Position numbers and translations under genes: made by a program
From: Panulirus ornatus
Taxonomy: Eukaryota > Arthropoda > Malacostraca > Decapoda > Palinuridae
Length of the DNA: 64,000 nt
Direction: 5' to 3'
Assembly (NCBI RefSeq): GCF_036320965.1
Contig: NC_092269.1
Location: 33,639,343-33,703,342 of the forward strand
Shown here: in pieces, positions 42,512-54,506 of the stretch
How the letters are laid out: each line of letters begins with the position of its first letter
Numbering within the stretch: the first letter of the stretch is position 1
The notes under the pieces: model-generated
What the model saw: only the letters and a program-made list of their open reading frames with translations
The model's database searches: none
What the model was told of the DNA's origin: nothing

Positions 42512-42689
42512 CAAGGAATCACCGTATTTAAGACTTAAGGGCTTTCCTAAAAGGAATTGGAGTGTGTGTGTGTGTGTGTCTGATGGCGTCTGACGGGGGT
42601 AAGTTTAAGTTGCGACAGCACCAAAGGGTCTGGTTGACAGGTTGAGGTCGATCGCCGTGGAAGGTACCACTGGGTCAAACAGATAGATA

Positions 42690-42765
42690 GCTAGACAGGC
42701 ATCCACCCACCCATCAACCCACCCACCCACCCACCAACCCACCCATCAACCCACCCACCCACCAC
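42690..42765 (+). repeat. (CACC)n/(CAACC)n tract
   Basis: CACCCACC units with interspersed CATCAACC. Confidence 0.9.
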
Positions 42766-42984
42766 AAGGCCAGCGTTAAGCCTGTGTGAGGTAACAGGAA
42801 GGATTACGGTGAGTGTAGGAGGAGGAGAAGAAGGAAAGAGATGAGGTTGAGCCACGGGGGTGAGGAAAGTTGTCCACACCCGATGGTGTGTGGAAAGAAA
42901 ATGGGATGAGGAGATTAGTGGAGTCGGTGAAAGGTGAGAGTGTGAGACGAAGTTAGGGAGAGGAGGGAGGGAAAAGAAAAGATA

Positions 42985-43295
42985 CGAGGAAGAATGTCAG
43001 GAAGTGGAAAGCGATAGAAGATGGGAAGATGGCGACGAATCATAGAAAGTAATAGAAGATGGGAAGGCGACGAAAGTCATAGATGAGAAAGCGACGATGA
43101 ATCATAGAAAGTAATAGATGACGAGGAGGCGAAGAAAGTCATAGAAGATGGGAAGGCGACGAAAGTAACAGAAGGTGGGAAGATGACGATGAGTCATACA
43201 AAGTATTGGAAAAGACGGGAAGGCGACGAAAGTCATAGAAGATGGGAAGGCGACGGAAGTCATAGAAGATGGGAAGAGACGAGAAATGATAGTAA
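42985..43295 (+). repeat. Degenerate minisatellite of about 27-30 bp
   Basis: ATAGAAGATGGGAAGGCGAC plus GAAAGTC recurs with many substitutions. On the minus strand it reads as repeated FPSSMTS/FLRLP-like residues with no stop. Confidence 0.85.
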
Positions 43296-43344
43296 GGTCG
43301 CCTCCCGAGAAGGGCGACCTACTGGGTAGATGAATAGAGCAAGA

Positions 43345-43355
43345 AAGAGAGAGAT

Positions 43356-43452
<97 letters not shown>
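43345..43452 (+). repeat. (GA)n microsatellite, one of the longest here
   Basis: About 100 bases of GA with two interruptions at the left end. Confidence 0.97.
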
Positions 43453-43454
<2 letters not shown>

Positions 43455-43527
43455 GATAATGTGAGGGTAGGTGTCTTTCCGGCATCACGAACCATCGCTT
43501 TGGGCAGTTGCAGATGTGAAGACTGGT

Positions 43528-43551
43528 TGTGTGTGTGTGTGTGTGTGTGTG
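43528..43551 (+). repeat. (GT)n microsatellite
   Basis: Short GT tract. Confidence 0.9.
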
Positions 43552-43752
43552 GCTCCCACACTCGCCTTTTATCTGGGGCGCCTCACGCTGGGAAAGGGGG
43601 GGAGGCGAGGCGGGGCTTCGAAGAGAGGGACCACCCCTCAGCCCCCACAACTGACTGTCTTCTGCCGTTTTCCCAATTGTCTCCAGCCCTCCTTCGCTCA
43701 TCCACCTTGCCTGAGCTTGCTTCGGCGCTCTTGCTTCACCTCTCCTCCGGTA

Positions 43753-43757
<5 letters not shown>

Positions 43758-43834
<77 letters not shown>
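43758..43834 (+). repeat. (CT)n microsatellite
   Basis: Uninterrupted CT; reverse complement of the GA tract 300 bases to its left. Confidence 0.97.
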
Positions 43835-43836
<2 letters not shown>

Positions 43837-43959
43837 AGCACTCTCTTGCCTCAGCGTAGCACCCTTTCGTGTGTGTTCCCCCCCCAACGCCACCAGTGCT
43901 TCTTCGCCTGTGCTGCCTTGACTCGCCAGATTGGCCTCAGTTGCCCCACCAGCCTTGCC

Positions 43960-44205
43960 TCAATGTCCTCGCTTCGGCATCCTTGCCTCAGCATCCTTGC
44001 CCCACCAGCCTTGCCTCAGCATCCTTCCCTCAGCATCCTTGCCTCAGCATCCTTGCCCCACCAGCCTTGCCTCAGCATCCTTGCCTCACCAGCCTTGCCT
44101 CACCATCCTTGCCTCAGCATCCTTGCCTCACCATCCTTGCCTCACCATCCTTGCCTCAGCATCCTTGCCTCACCATCCTCGCCTCACCATCCTTGCCGTG
44201 GGTCC
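43960..44205 (+). repeat. 14-16-bp minisatellite CATCCTTGCCTCAG
   Basis: CATCCTTGCCTCAG and CACCAGCCTTGCCTCAG alternate over about 18 units. Plus frames give Leu/Ser/Pro repeats (SILASASLPHQPCL) without stops. Confidence 0.93.
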
Positions 44206-44324
44206 TGGAAGGTGTTGTCGTGCTCACATTTCTCCCTGCCTTTGTCCATTATGTATTTTCTTCCCCACAGATTTTATCATTTTCTTTGATCTCGTCTTTT
44301 TCTTTGTGTTTCAGGTGCAGGTTT

Positions 44325-44462
44325 TTCCCTCCTCCTCCTCCTCCTCCTCCCTCTTCTTCTTCTTCTTCTTCTTCTTCTTCTTCTTCTTCTCTTTCTTCCT
44401 CTACTTCTCCTTCTTCCTCTCTTTTGTCTCTTTTCTTCGTAATTTTCCATTCCTCTGGTCTG

Positions 44463-44531
<69 letters not shown>
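44325..44531 (+). repeat. (TCC)n(TTC)n, then (CT)n
   Basis: TCC then TTC triplets (44325-44412), followed by CT at 44463-44530. Confidence 0.95.
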
Positions 44532-44532
<1 letters not shown>

Positions 44533-44554
44533 GACCTACCCCTCGTGTAGGTGT

Positions 44555-44748
44555 CAGGTGGTATTGGTGGGTGGTGGTGTTAGTGGGTGGTGATGGGTGG
44601 GTGGTGGTGGGTGGTGATGTGTGGGTGGTGTTGGTGGGTGGTGGTGGTATTGGTGGGTGGTGTTGGTGGGTGGTGGTGGTGTTGGTGGGTGTTGGTGGGT
44701 GGTGGGTGGTGTTGGTGTTGGTGGTGGGTGGTGGTGGTGATTCCTCTT
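44555..44748 (+). repeat. (GGTGGGT)/(GGTGTT)-rich block
   Basis: GGTGGGTGGTGGTGTTGGTG-like units in changing order. The plus strand has almost no C. It resembles the G/T asymmetry of the 3.4-kb array. Confidence 0.9.
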
Positions 44749-45155
44749 TATTTCGGGAGGTGATCATGATTGCGTTCCGGAGGAGGAAGAGGGAGGAGGA
44801 GGAGGAGGTGTGGTTCCCCCTCCTCAACCTCGTGTGTTGCCGAGGGGGAGGGTGGGGTTACGATACAGTTACCCCCTACCTTACCCCACCCCATCCCTCC
44901 TCCCATCTTGATAGTCGAGGGAGGGAGGAGGAAAGGGATTGGGGGATTGAGGGAGGGAGGTCCATGTTTTTTTTTTTTTCTCTGGTCGAACCCTTGGTCT
45001 GAAACCCCTTCGAGACGGTGCACGGACCCTTGACCACGACTCTGTGAGCCTTTTTTGATATTTTTTTTTTTGGGGGGGGGGGGGGGGGTCGGTGTACGAC
45101 ACTCTGGAGCACGGCGGTGCACGGACACACCCCTCCCTCCCCTCCAAAGCACGGC
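44749..45155 (+). other. Mixed DNA with G and T runs
   Basis: T run at 44966-44980 and a T run followed by about 20 G at 45060-45088. No supported gene. Confidence 0.4.
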
Positions 45156-45159
45156 CATA

Positions 45160-45265
45160 TGGATCAAGACGGTACGACCCTTAAAGACGGGACGACCCTT
45201 AAAGACGGGACGTCATTATCGAGAGCATTATAGTATGCTCCAGGGTCGTACCGCCGTTGGTGAAG
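45160..45265 (+). repeat. Short copies of the ACGGTACGACCC minisatellite core
   Basis: ACGGTACGACCCTTAAAGAC, then GGGACGACCCTTAAAGACGG and an inverted CAGGGTCGTACCGCCG at 45241. The core relates to the arrays at 37.1 and 41.0 kb. Confidence 0.65.
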
Positions 45266-45329
45266 GAGGGAGGGGGGGGTTAAGAACGAGGATTAATGAA
45301 GGCCCCGTAATGATTAATCTACATGCTGT

Positions 45330-45512
45330 GATTATGATCATAGAGTAATTTAGTGGCTGAAGTTCATGTATGATCATAGAGTAATTTAGTGGCTTAAGTT
45401 CATGTGTGATCATAGAGTAATTTAGTGGCTTAAGTTCATGTGTGATCATAGGGTGATTTAGTGGCTGAAGTTCACGTATGATCATAGAGTGATTTAGTGG
45501 CTGAAGTTCATG
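45330..45512 (+). repeat. 36-bp minisatellite, 5 copies
   Basis: The unit is GATCATAGAGTAATTTAGTG plus GCTGAAGTTCATGTAT. GATC sites repeat at each unit start. Confidence 0.95.
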
Positions 45513-45627
45513 TTCGTAGAGAGGGTAATGGTTGATCGGGATTTCTTATCATACAACCCCTTTCAGAGAGGGGGTTCTCGGGGCTACAACCTAACCCCTT
45601 CCCACCCCCCCTCTTCCCCCCTTTCCA

Positions 45628-45720
45628 ATTCCAGGGCCTCCTGCTACTCGTGAGGCTGCGCTACGTTCAGTAGCAGGGACGGAATGGACTCCTTTGAAGC
45701 GAGAAGGTCCTAGAGGAGAC

Positions 45721-45724
<4 letters not shown>
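45628..45724 (+). repeat. Dispersed repeat, copy 2 (related to 15750)
   Basis: CAGTAGCAGGGACGGAATGG, CTCCTTTGAAGCGAGAAGGT and CCTAGAGGAGACTGTACTCT align with 15785-15845. Confidence 0.4.
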
Positions 45725-45792
<68 letters not shown>

Positions 45793-45983
45793 AACAGACC
45801 CTTCTCGCTGTGTCACCTGGGTAGATGTAGTGAAGATGGAGAGATGAGCGTAGTTGTAGTGAAGATAAGACAGATGGGGTACTGTAGATGATGTTAAGCG
45901 GAGCGGCTCGTTCAGTCGTTACGAGCCTGAGCTTATTAACAACAACAACAAGAGGGCCGAGTCGAAATGCCCCATCGGGTTGT

Positions 45984-46034
<51 letters not shown>
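45725..46034 (+). repeat. (CT)n and (AC)n tracts
   Basis: CT at 45725-45790 and AC at 45987-46033, with about 195 unique bases between them. Confidence 0.95.
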
Positions 46035-46036
<2 letters not shown>

Positions 46037-46267
46037 AAATGCTGGGCTGAAATGATGATCGGAAATGTCCGGCCAGGCATTTGGGCTGGGCATTTGTGTG
46101 GCTGTGTGGACAAAAATATCGATTTTAAAGGATAATTTTTTTTTATTTTTTTTTTATTTTCCTATGCTAAAGGCCATTAAAGATAAGCTGAAGGTTAAGC
46201 TGAAGGTCTACCCTCCCGTGTTTATTGGTTATGGTTTAATGATTCGTCTTTGTCTGAGGTCTTCTCA

Positions 46268-46279
46268 GAGAGAGAGAGA

Positions 46280-46355
<76 letters not shown>
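46268..46355 (+). repeat. (GA)n microsatellite
   Basis: GA dinucleotides with one GTGA interruption. Confidence 0.97.
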
Positions 46356-46358
<3 letters not shown>

Positions 46359-47152
46359 GTGACCAACACTCCCCGAGTTTGCCGTGTCGATGCCCGTTTT
46401 CTTTCCCTAGTCCTGGGAAATGTATATTTTGGCTCATTCTTGAGTGTACTTTTATGTTGAATCATGTAAATGTACATTTTTTTTTCTCAGACTACTGCTG
46501 TAAACATGTAAATTGCTTTTTTGTACTTTTTTTTTTACATGAAAGTTTCCATATTGTTCTTTTAGAATTTAAAGTTTATAAATGTATTTTTTTTTTCTAT
46601 TGAAGGATGATTTCCGCTTTGTATTGTGAAGGCTGCAGTAGGAATCAGTTATTGTACTTGAAAGTGGGCGTATTCAAAGATAAGGGTTATCGTACATGAG
46701 GGGAGTAACATCCACCCCGCTCTGGAGATTTCGTCCCCGTGAGGTAAAAGTTATCGTACTTTGGAATGACATTCTCGTTCGTAAAGTGGGTGGTTAGGGG
46801 GGGTTGGTAAAGGTTTTTTGCCGTCACCCATATACTCAAAGGGGGTAAGACAGTGTTTTACAAAGGGGGGTTGGGGTTGGTTGGTGGGGGTTCAGAGGTT
46901 TACCCCACAACCCCAGGGTACAGTCGTTGTCCTCAAAGGAGATAAGGTCACTTCAACCTCACTGGCGAAGATCAGGTCACCTGGGGGTCTCCAGATATGC
47001 AGGAGGCAAAGGGGGGGAGGAGAGGGCAGGGGTGAGGGGGCCTGAACCAAACCAATCCCTCTCTTCCACACCCGCGTTTTTTCTGGCCACGGATGGAAAG
47101 CCAGTTTTGTTTTTTCTCTCCCTTCCTTCACCAGAAATCCACCCACCCACCT

Positions 47153-47160
<8 letters not shown>
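46356..47160 (+). other. T-run-rich then G-rich unique DNA
   Basis: TGTACATTTTTTTTT and TGTATTTTTTTTTC recur (46470-46595). The rest is unique. No gene recognised. Confidence 0.35.

Positions 47161-47212
<52 letters not shown>
47161..47212 (+). repeat. (AC)n microsatellite
   Basis: Uninterrupted AC dinucleotides. Confidence 0.97.
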
Positions 47213-47499
47213 AAACGCCCCTTGCTGGCCACTCCGTGCCGTGGGTCCGGCATGAACCATCATAACTGTTGCGTTCATTAAGGTGATGTGGGCTCCGTCC
47301 GTCCATGCTTGCTTGCGTGCTCGGATGGGAGGAGGAGGAGGAGGAGGGATGCGTCTCTCGTCGGGTCAGAACCTGAGTGATGTGTTGGGGAAAAGAAGAG
47401 AAACTGGTGTACTCTCTATATTTTTCTCCAAATTCCTTGGTGACGTTTTGCGCGATGGCATGTCGTCCATCTCCAAATGTGAGTCGCGTATATGAGGTC

Positions 47500-47885
47500 T
47501 CCTGTAGGCGAGATCGACCTGCAAGAGGGGGAAGGGGGTCGCTTTTGATTCTCCCCCTCCTCCCCTCTCTGCACAGGATCGACCTTAAAGAGGGGGATGG
47601 GAGGAGGGAGAGGGTGTCACTTGGAAGGCTCCCTGAGCACAAGATCGACCTCAGAAAAGAGGGAGGGGGAGTATCAATTGTGAGATTATCTGAGCACAAG
47701 ATCGACCTCAGAAAAGGGGGAAGGGAGAGTATCATTTGTGAAACTCCCTGAGCACAAGATCGACCTCATAAAAAGGGGGGGGGAGTGTCCCCCTTGTGAA
47801 ATCTCCTGGGCACAAGGTCGACCTCAAAAAAAGGGGCGAGAGTTGCCGTCGAAGTCCCCCTCTCTGTAGAATCGACCTCAGAAGT
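47500..47885 (+). repeat. Diverged tandem array of about 55-65 bp, 5-6 copies
   Basis: Units contain CTGAGCACAAGATCGACCTC followed by AGAAAAGAGGGAGGGGGAGT and a TGTGAAA(C/T)TC half. GAGCACAAGATCGACCT resembles GAGCACGACGGTACGACCCT of the 37.1-kb array. Confidence 0.8.
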
Positions 47886-48052
47886 CAAAAGATTCTATTT
47901 TTCCTCTTTTTGTCTTTTTTTTTGTACTTGTAGAATGCTCGTGATCTAGAGACGCACGCACGGGGCATATTCTCAGAGGGGCGACTGCCAAGGTGGCAGC
48001 GTCTCCCCTTTGTTCGTGTGGGCGAGACTGATGGCGGTGGTGGTGTTTCCTG

Positions 48053-48104
<52 letters not shown>

Positions 48105-48191
48105 CCGTCGCACACCAGATGCTGGCGTTCAATCTTGAGAAGACGAACCCGACGAGCGAACGCTCATACCACCCTCTACCCTGGTGAGGAC

Positions 48192-48232
<41 letters not shown>

Positions 48233-48375
48233 ACGCTAGTTAGAGCTGTGTTTAATTACGGGTTTGTAATTACCTGTTTGAACAGTACGGGGAGGGAGTT
48301 TACACCCTGTTGGCGTCTCCACCTCGTGTGTGTGTTTTGTGTGTGTGTGTGTGTGTGTCGTGTGTGTGTGTGTGA

Positions 48376-48428
<53 letters not shown>
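48053..48428 (+). repeat. Three (GT)n tracts
   Basis: GT at 48053-48103, 48193-48231 and 48325-48427 (with CGTG and GAATG interruptions). Confidence 0.95.
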
Positions 48429-48429
<1 letters not shown>

Positions 48430-48625
48430 TAGGCCTAGTGAGGTGCGTTGATTGTCGGGTGGGGTCGTGGTAACTGGGGAGGGTGTGGCCTCTCATCAGG
48501 GTCCATCAGCTCCGTGTTGTGGAGCGGCCCACAATGATGATGCTCAGGGTTTAGTGCATAAACTTGCCCTCTCCTCTGGTTGTGGTTTATTGTATAAAAC
48601 TGACCGTGTTATGGTTTATGTTGTG

Positions 48626-48628
<3 letters not shown>

Positions 48629-48679
<51 letters not shown>
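48629..48679 (+). repeat. (GT)n microsatellite
   Basis: Uninterrupted GT dinucleotides. Confidence 0.97.
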
Positions 48680-48680
<1 letters not shown>

Positions 48681-49074
48681 AGTTTGTCGTACACGCGTTA
48701 GTTTACGTACTTTGTACTCCAGATTTACTGTACACATGTAATATTGTGCTTCAGTTTATTGGACTGGATATATGATCTTCGCTTTCCTCATAAAACTGTT
48801 TTGTGTTCCTCCAGTATGGCACGTGGGTTGTTTTTAGGGGGAGACGAGGGAGGGAAGAGGGAGGGGGGGATTTAAAGGGTATTTAAGGGATTCTGCCGAG
48901 AGGGACAATGGGGGATGGGGGGTGGTTTAGGGAGTGAGAGGGTAAGTTGTGTCGTCGGTCGGTCGAGCTGGAACGGTACGGAGGCTGGCGAACTCCTCCC
49001 TCCCTCTCCTCCTGCTCCTCCTCTCCTCCCATTCGGACAACACTTGGGGACGGTCTGTAGGAAGGACCACCACC

Positions 49075-49075
<1 letters not shown>
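48680..49075 (+). other. Mixed unique DNA
   Basis: TAC/TGTAC-rich start, G-rich middle and CTCC-rich end. No gene recognised. Confidence 0.3.

Positions 49076-49133
<58 letters not shown>
49076..49133 (+). repeat. (AC)n microsatellite
   Basis: Uninterrupted AC dinucleotides. Confidence 0.97.
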
Positions 49134-49139
<6 letters not shown>

Positions 49140-49287
49140 CCCTCCTCCGCCTTGTTACGTAACCCAGACGGTGTCTTCCGCAGCGTCGCAGTCTGGGGTT
49201 GTATAGAACCGACCGTCTCCTCCTCCTCCTCCTCCCCTCCTTCCCTGGTTACGGTAGACAGTCTCATGGGCGGGAGAGGCGAAGGGG

Positions 49288-49482
49288 ATCGTCCCGTTCC
49301 AGCATCGTGTTCCCGTCCCAGCATCATGGTCCCGTCCCAGCATCGTGTTCCCGTCCCAGCATCGTGTTCCCGTCCCAGCATCGTTCCGTCCGAGCATCGT
49401 CCCGTCCCAGCATCGTCCCTTCCCAGCATCGTCCCGTCCCAGCATCATGATCCCGTCCCAGCATCGTCCCGTCCCAGCAGTT
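49288..49482 (+). repeat. 14-19-bp minisatellite CCCGTCCCAGCATCGT
   Basis: GTTCCCGTCCCAGCATCGT and shorter CCCGTCCCAGCATCGT units, about 11 copies. Confidence 0.94.
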
Positions 49483-50380
49483 AATGGCGTTGATGGCTCG
49501 AGAGCCTCAGCTTGTTGTTCCCTGTCCCCCCGCCAGGGTCGCCCCTTGCTGAGGTCAGCTGAGGTCATTCCCTTCAGTCGCTGAGAGGGGAAGGGGGGGA
49601 GGTTGACTACGAGCTAAAAGAGCGAGGTCATCCGATGGACGCTTTAAGCTGCCGCGTCATATCGGGTCACACGGGGTCACCTGTCCCAAAAGACGGGTCA
49701 GGGTTTTATAGGTCGAGTGTAGCAGGTGCAAGGAAGATAAAAAGGTGACGTTTTCAGGTCACTCTGAAATACTACAGTAGTTCGGAGCGAGACCCGCTCA
49801 GCAGTCGTGCCGCCGCGCCCCCCGGTAATGTCGCCTGTTGTCCAGATAGTATTATCTGTCTTCATCCCCTCAGACGAGCGGGGCAAGAAGCTTGGGGGGA
49901 GTTGGGGATGGGGGACGGTCACAGACGGACCATGCATGTGTGGTCAGTTAAAAGTCATCAGTCCAGCATCTGAGGGAGGGGGGAGGGGTCATGTGAGGTC
50001 AGTTGTGGCCTGGACCAGCATATTTCTGCTGCCCTTCTGCAGCCCGATATCGCCAGGATCAAGAATGTTGTAATTGGTAAAGGCAAGAGGGGTGAACTGA
50101 AGCGTGTCTTTGTGTGTGTGTGTTTGTGTGTGGAGGGGGGGCACGCCAGGTGGTGTCGAGAGAGAGTGGGGGGGTGGGTTAGGGTGGGCAGCGGAGGACC
50201 ATCTGGAAGGTCAGGTGGGATGCGACGCGTCAGATTCGGGAGGTCGACCAGGGAGGGCTTTTGTCATGGGTTGTTGAGTTATGCGGCCGTCCGGTGGTGT
50301 AAGAATATCCGGGGTTTGGGCGTTGGCCTTCATCCTTGTCAGGCATCACGCCCCACGCTAACGCCTTCCCCCGCCGCCGC
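49483..50380 (+). other. Mostly unique DNA, no gene recognised
   Basis: Frames of up to 88 codons, no motif. A GCTGAGGTCA repeat occurs at 49549 and 49559. Confidence 0.3.
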
Positions 50381-50384
50381 TCCT

Positions 50385-50720
50385 GCTGCTGCCCCTGCCC
50401 CTGCCCCGCGCCTCACCACGACGACCACCGCTGTTCCCCCGCTGCTGCTGCTGCCCCTGCCCCCCTGCGCCTCACCACGACGACCACCGCTGTTCCCCCG
50501 CTGCTGCTGCTGCCCCTGCCCCCCTGCGCCTCACCACGACGACCACCGCTGTTCCCCCGCTGCTGCTGCCCCTGCCCCGCGCCTCACCACGACGACCACC
50601 GCTGTTCTCCCGCCGCTGCTGCTGCTGCTGCCCCTGCCCCGCGCCTCACCACGACGACTACCGCTGTTCTCCCGCTGCTGCTGCCCCTGCCCCGCGCCTC
50701 ACCACGACGGACACCGCTGT
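50385..50720 (+). repeat. GC-rich 50-60-bp minisatellite, 5-6 copies
   Basis: The unit contains CGCCTCACCACGACGACCAC, CGCTGTTCCCCCGCTGCTGC and TGCCCCTGCCCC. Unit length varies with the number of CTG triplets. Open frames of 170-239 codons pass through it; their peptides (LTTTTTAV..LLLPLP) follow the repeat. Confidence 0.93.
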
Positions 50721-51690
50721 ACCCCGAGAGGTTCGCCGCGCTTGTGCTGCCGCTGTTGCACAGGGACGAACCACAAGCGTCGTGCTGCTGTTGCATGTAC
50801 AGGGGCGACCTGCCGATGGTGCCAGCTCTAAACGACAGCCGTTGAGGACCATTATCTGCCTGAATGTTCTCAACGACTTCAGCGACTTGACAAGAGCAGC
50901 CCGTCCCCCAGCATCAAGACAGTGCTCACACGATGGTATATAATTCTAAGACATCATGCAAGGTGAGAACGACTTCCCATCTTCTCTACGAACCCTGGGT
51001 GATCATCCTCCAACGCTCTGGGAGTCTTGATGGTGTTAAGAGAAAACGACTCCTCGCCAACGACGCTACACGACCCCCCACCCCTCGATTCCCCCCCTCC
51101 CCCTCAACTCCCCGTGTCGTGCACGAGGTATTGGACGGGCCCCTGCTGCTGGTGTGGTGAGGGAGGGAGGGAGGAGGAGGAGAACAACAACCAGCGCCCA
51201 GCGTTTAAAAGAAATTGACAAGAGCAAGCCATCTGGATGGCCGCCGCTCGCAACATAGCTCCATGGGACCTGGCATGCTGATGTGTGCTGGATAGCGAGC
51301 GACGCCTCTCTCCCTCTTGACGCTGTGTTAAAGCCCCGGCGACTGTCTTGATCCCCCAAACAGTCCACGGGAGTACAAGACTCGGGCCTCAACCCCTTCT
51401 GTTGCTTCTGTCAGCCACACGGGGCGCGCCCCCCGGGATCGCCCCAACAGACGGGAAGGATTAGGCACCCTACCCCATCCCCTCCCCATTTCTTGCAAGC
51501 GCTTTGCAAAATACCAGACTTGAGTTTTGGGGCCTCGTCATCTCTCCTCCAGTGAACCATGAATGCTGGGATCGCGGAATCTTTTCCCCTTCCCCTCCCT
51601 CCCCCTCCGTCAGGAGACCCCGTGCTGTGTTTCCTTGTCGAATGTCCTTGTAATGGGTATTTCAATGTCGCTGTTTACACGTGCGATTGG
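50721..51690 (+). other. GC-rich unique DNA with weak ORFs
   Basis: An ATG at 50933 opens 75 codons, with an in-frame donor-like CAAG|GTGAGA at about 50960. No recognised domain. The region is unlike the flanking repeats and could hold an exon. Confidence 0.25.
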
Positions 51691-51776
<86 letters not shown>

Positions 51777-52020
51777 CCGAGAGACGGGACTTAAGCAGGG
51801 ACGCCATTGTCGTTTGAACACCTTTTCACTGCACTGAGGGATTTTTTTTACACCGTGGTCGTAAATCACTGTAAATCACTGTCGGGTGTTCGTATTCGGA
51901 GACGCGTTGTGTCTCGTTCGCCGTTGGGATGTGGACGATATACCACACAGGCCCAGGGCCCCAGGCCAGGGTAATCGTCTTGTATCTTCCTCAATTTCTG
52001 GTCGGTCTTTTGCTCCCTCC

Positions 52021-52080
<60 letters not shown>

Positions 52081-52124
52081 GAAATTTCCTTTGTTCTGCT
52101 CGGCATTGTCTTTTTATTTTCTTT

Positions 52125-52161
<37 letters not shown>
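51691..52161 (+). repeat. (CT)n, (CT)n and (TA)n tracts
   Basis: CT at 51691-51776 and 52023-52079; TA at 52128-52160. About 245 unique bases lie between the CT tracts. Confidence 0.94.
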
Positions 52162-52162
<1 letters not shown>

Positions 52163-52281
52163 CAAGTTAACAGTGTACCATTTTCCGTTCTTGTGCTCGC
52201 GGCGGACGGACAGACGGACGGACGGACGGACGCCTGTCATTCTCAACACCGGCGTTATCCGGAAGTCTTTGATTTAATTAA

Positions 52282-52460
52282 ATGTCTCGCACCGGAGCGG
52301 AGCGGACGGCGGTCGCGTTGGCCACCGGTGCCTCACGAGGCGTTAGCACCACACTGCATATTCTCTCCCCCCTCCACGCACGCGTGCCTTCGGGGGAGGG
52401 GAGACGACGGGACGGGACGTGCGCGCGTGCTTCGCGCGTAACTCGCATCTCTGAAGGAAA
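52282..52460 (+). other. CpG-rich island-like segment with an ATG-started frame
   Basis: CpG-dense DNA (GCGCGCGTGCTTCGCGCG near 52421). ATG at 52282 opens 79 codons starting MSRTGAERTAVALATG. No domain recognised. It may be an exon or promoter-proximal DNA. Confidence 0.25.
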
Positions 52461-52641
52461 AAAGAAAAGAGAGAAAAAGAAATATATATTTTTTTTTCTC
52501 TCCTTTAGGCGACTGGTGTGACACGAGGAGACCATAATTTAGCTGGGTGATCACACCAAAGGAGGAGGCGGAGGAGGAAGGGGAGGTGGTGGTGGTTTGC
52601 TTGAAAAGACGCACGTGTCTCGTAAGGCGACCCAGACGAAC

Positions 52642-52644
<3 letters not shown>

Positions 52645-52720
<76 letters not shown>

Positions 52721-52789
52721 CACATAACGAACCACAAAAAATGACTGGGTGGATCTCACACCAAGAGGAACGAACATTGAGGAGCAATG

Positions 52790-52840
<51 letters not shown>
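52645..52840 (+). repeat. Two (GA)n microsatellites
   Basis: GA at 52646-52718 and 52793-52839. Confidence 0.96.
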
Positions 52841-52841
<1 letters not shown>

Positions 52842-53111
52842 TCGTGTCAAGTCTCGCCCCCCCCCCCCCCCCTCATTGGAGGAGGCGAGAGAATATCTTG
52901 TATATTCAACGAAGCACGTCATTCGTTGCGTCTTTCCTTTCTCTCTCTTCCTCTCCTCAGTTCTTTCACAAGTTGAACGCCTTCCCTTACTCTCTGAGCA
53001 GTAGTGGCGATGTGGCCTTTCCATGCCTCCTTTTACCCCTCTTTGTTTACATCCTGTGGACTGCGTGATGCGGAACGGACCAGTTGATCTGGTCTGGTCC
53101 TCGTATCTCTC

Positions 53112-53116
<5 letters not shown>

Positions 53117-53188
<72 letters not shown>
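53117..53188 (+). repeat. (TA)n microsatellite
   Basis: Pure TA tract without a recognised element at either edge. Confidence 0.96.
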
Positions 53189-53596
53189 GTACTGAACCCA
53201 TTGTACTCTTTAGACCTGCCTCCACCCATCCCTAGATACGTGTGCCCTTCACCCACACTCTCACTACAATGTTTTGTCCCTATATACCCAGACAATTTGT
53301 ATTTCTAAAGCTGAAACGACTCTGGATAACAGCCATCACTTTGAAAGCCCGTGTTTTCATACGTCACTAGTTTTGTTCGCTAGGGTTTCCGTCGTCACAC
53401 GCGAGGTCAGTGATCTCCGGTCACTTTCGCCCTCTTTTAACAGCTGTTGGTGCCTGTTGTTCTCCCGCTGTCGCCCGGGATTATCATCCGCCCGGTCTAC
53501 GTAGAGGTCTGTTTTTTTTTTTTTTTTTTTTTTTTTCCTGGACCCCGAATGGCGACTTGGTGATAGCCATACCTGTATCTTCCACAGGTGTTTTGT
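53189..53596 (+). other. Unique DNA with a 24-base T run
   Basis: T run at 53512-53536. No gene recognised. Confidence 0.35.
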
Positions 53597-53597
53597 G

Positions 53598-53688
<91 letters not shown>
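53598..53688 (+). repeat. (CT)n microsatellite
   Basis: Uninterrupted CT dinucleotides. Confidence 0.97.
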
Positions 53689-53690
<2 letters not shown>

Positions 53691-54083
53691 CAAAGGGGCT
53701 CTCACTTATTACCCCCTCCCCATCCTATCCCCCTTCCTGCCCGCCCCCCCAAAAAAGGAAAGGTTAGTGGAGCATGGAAGGGGAGTGCCCCCCCCCCCCT
53801 CTCCACCCCCACCTCCCGAACCCCTTCCCGTTGGTGTGAGTTGGCCGCAGATAGTGCCCCCCCCTTCCCCCCCTTCCCCTTCCTCCCCCCCCTTATACAA
53901 GGATGGGGACCCCCCCCCCCCCTCGAGCTACCATTCGCACCAGATGGCTCTGGGCAATGAGGATTTTTGCCCACTTTCATCATTCCACCGCCCTGTAGCT
54001 CACGTGTGTTCATGCTCCCGCTCAGTCTGACCATCTTGTCACTGGTGTTACCCCCCCCCCCCCCCCTCAATCTGGCGTCCACT

Positions 54084-54088
<5 letters not shown>
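53689..54088 (+). other. C-rich DNA with several long C runs
   Basis: C runs near 53789-53800, 53909-53922 and 54049-54066. No gene recognised. Confidence 0.5.

Positions 54089-54125
<37 letters not shown>
54088..54125 (+). repeat. (AC)n microsatellite
   Basis: Uninterrupted AC dinucleotides. Confidence 0.95.
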
Positions 54126-54126
<1 letters not shown>

Positions 54127-54506
54127 AGGTTTTACCCATTTTCTAATATAGGTTTCCCATTTTTGTTTTTTGTCTCAGGATATCTCATTTTTTTTGTCTT
54201 TTTTTTCTGTCGTAGATTTTCCATTTTTTTTTTTTAGCCAGTTTGCCAATTTGTTTTGTATTGGTTTTCCCATTTTTTGTTACTGATTTTGTTATTTATT
54301 CGGTCATTTCCATTTTCTGTCTTTTTTTTTTTGTATTTTCTGTGGTAGGTTTTCCCATTTTTTTTAGTCAGTTTTCCATTTTTTGTCGCAGATTTTTTTG
54401 TGGTTGTTTGTTTTAGGTTTTCCGTTTTCTGTCGTGTTTCCCTTTTTCTGTCGTATTTTTCCCCCAGTTTTTCCCACGGGTTCGCATTGTTAGTCATCAT
54501 TTTTCC

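Noticed and set aside
45060..45090. Long G run as a functional G-quadruplex element
   Set aside because: Homopolymer length is prone to assembly error and no other feature supports a function. Similar runs occur at 24941 and 60297.
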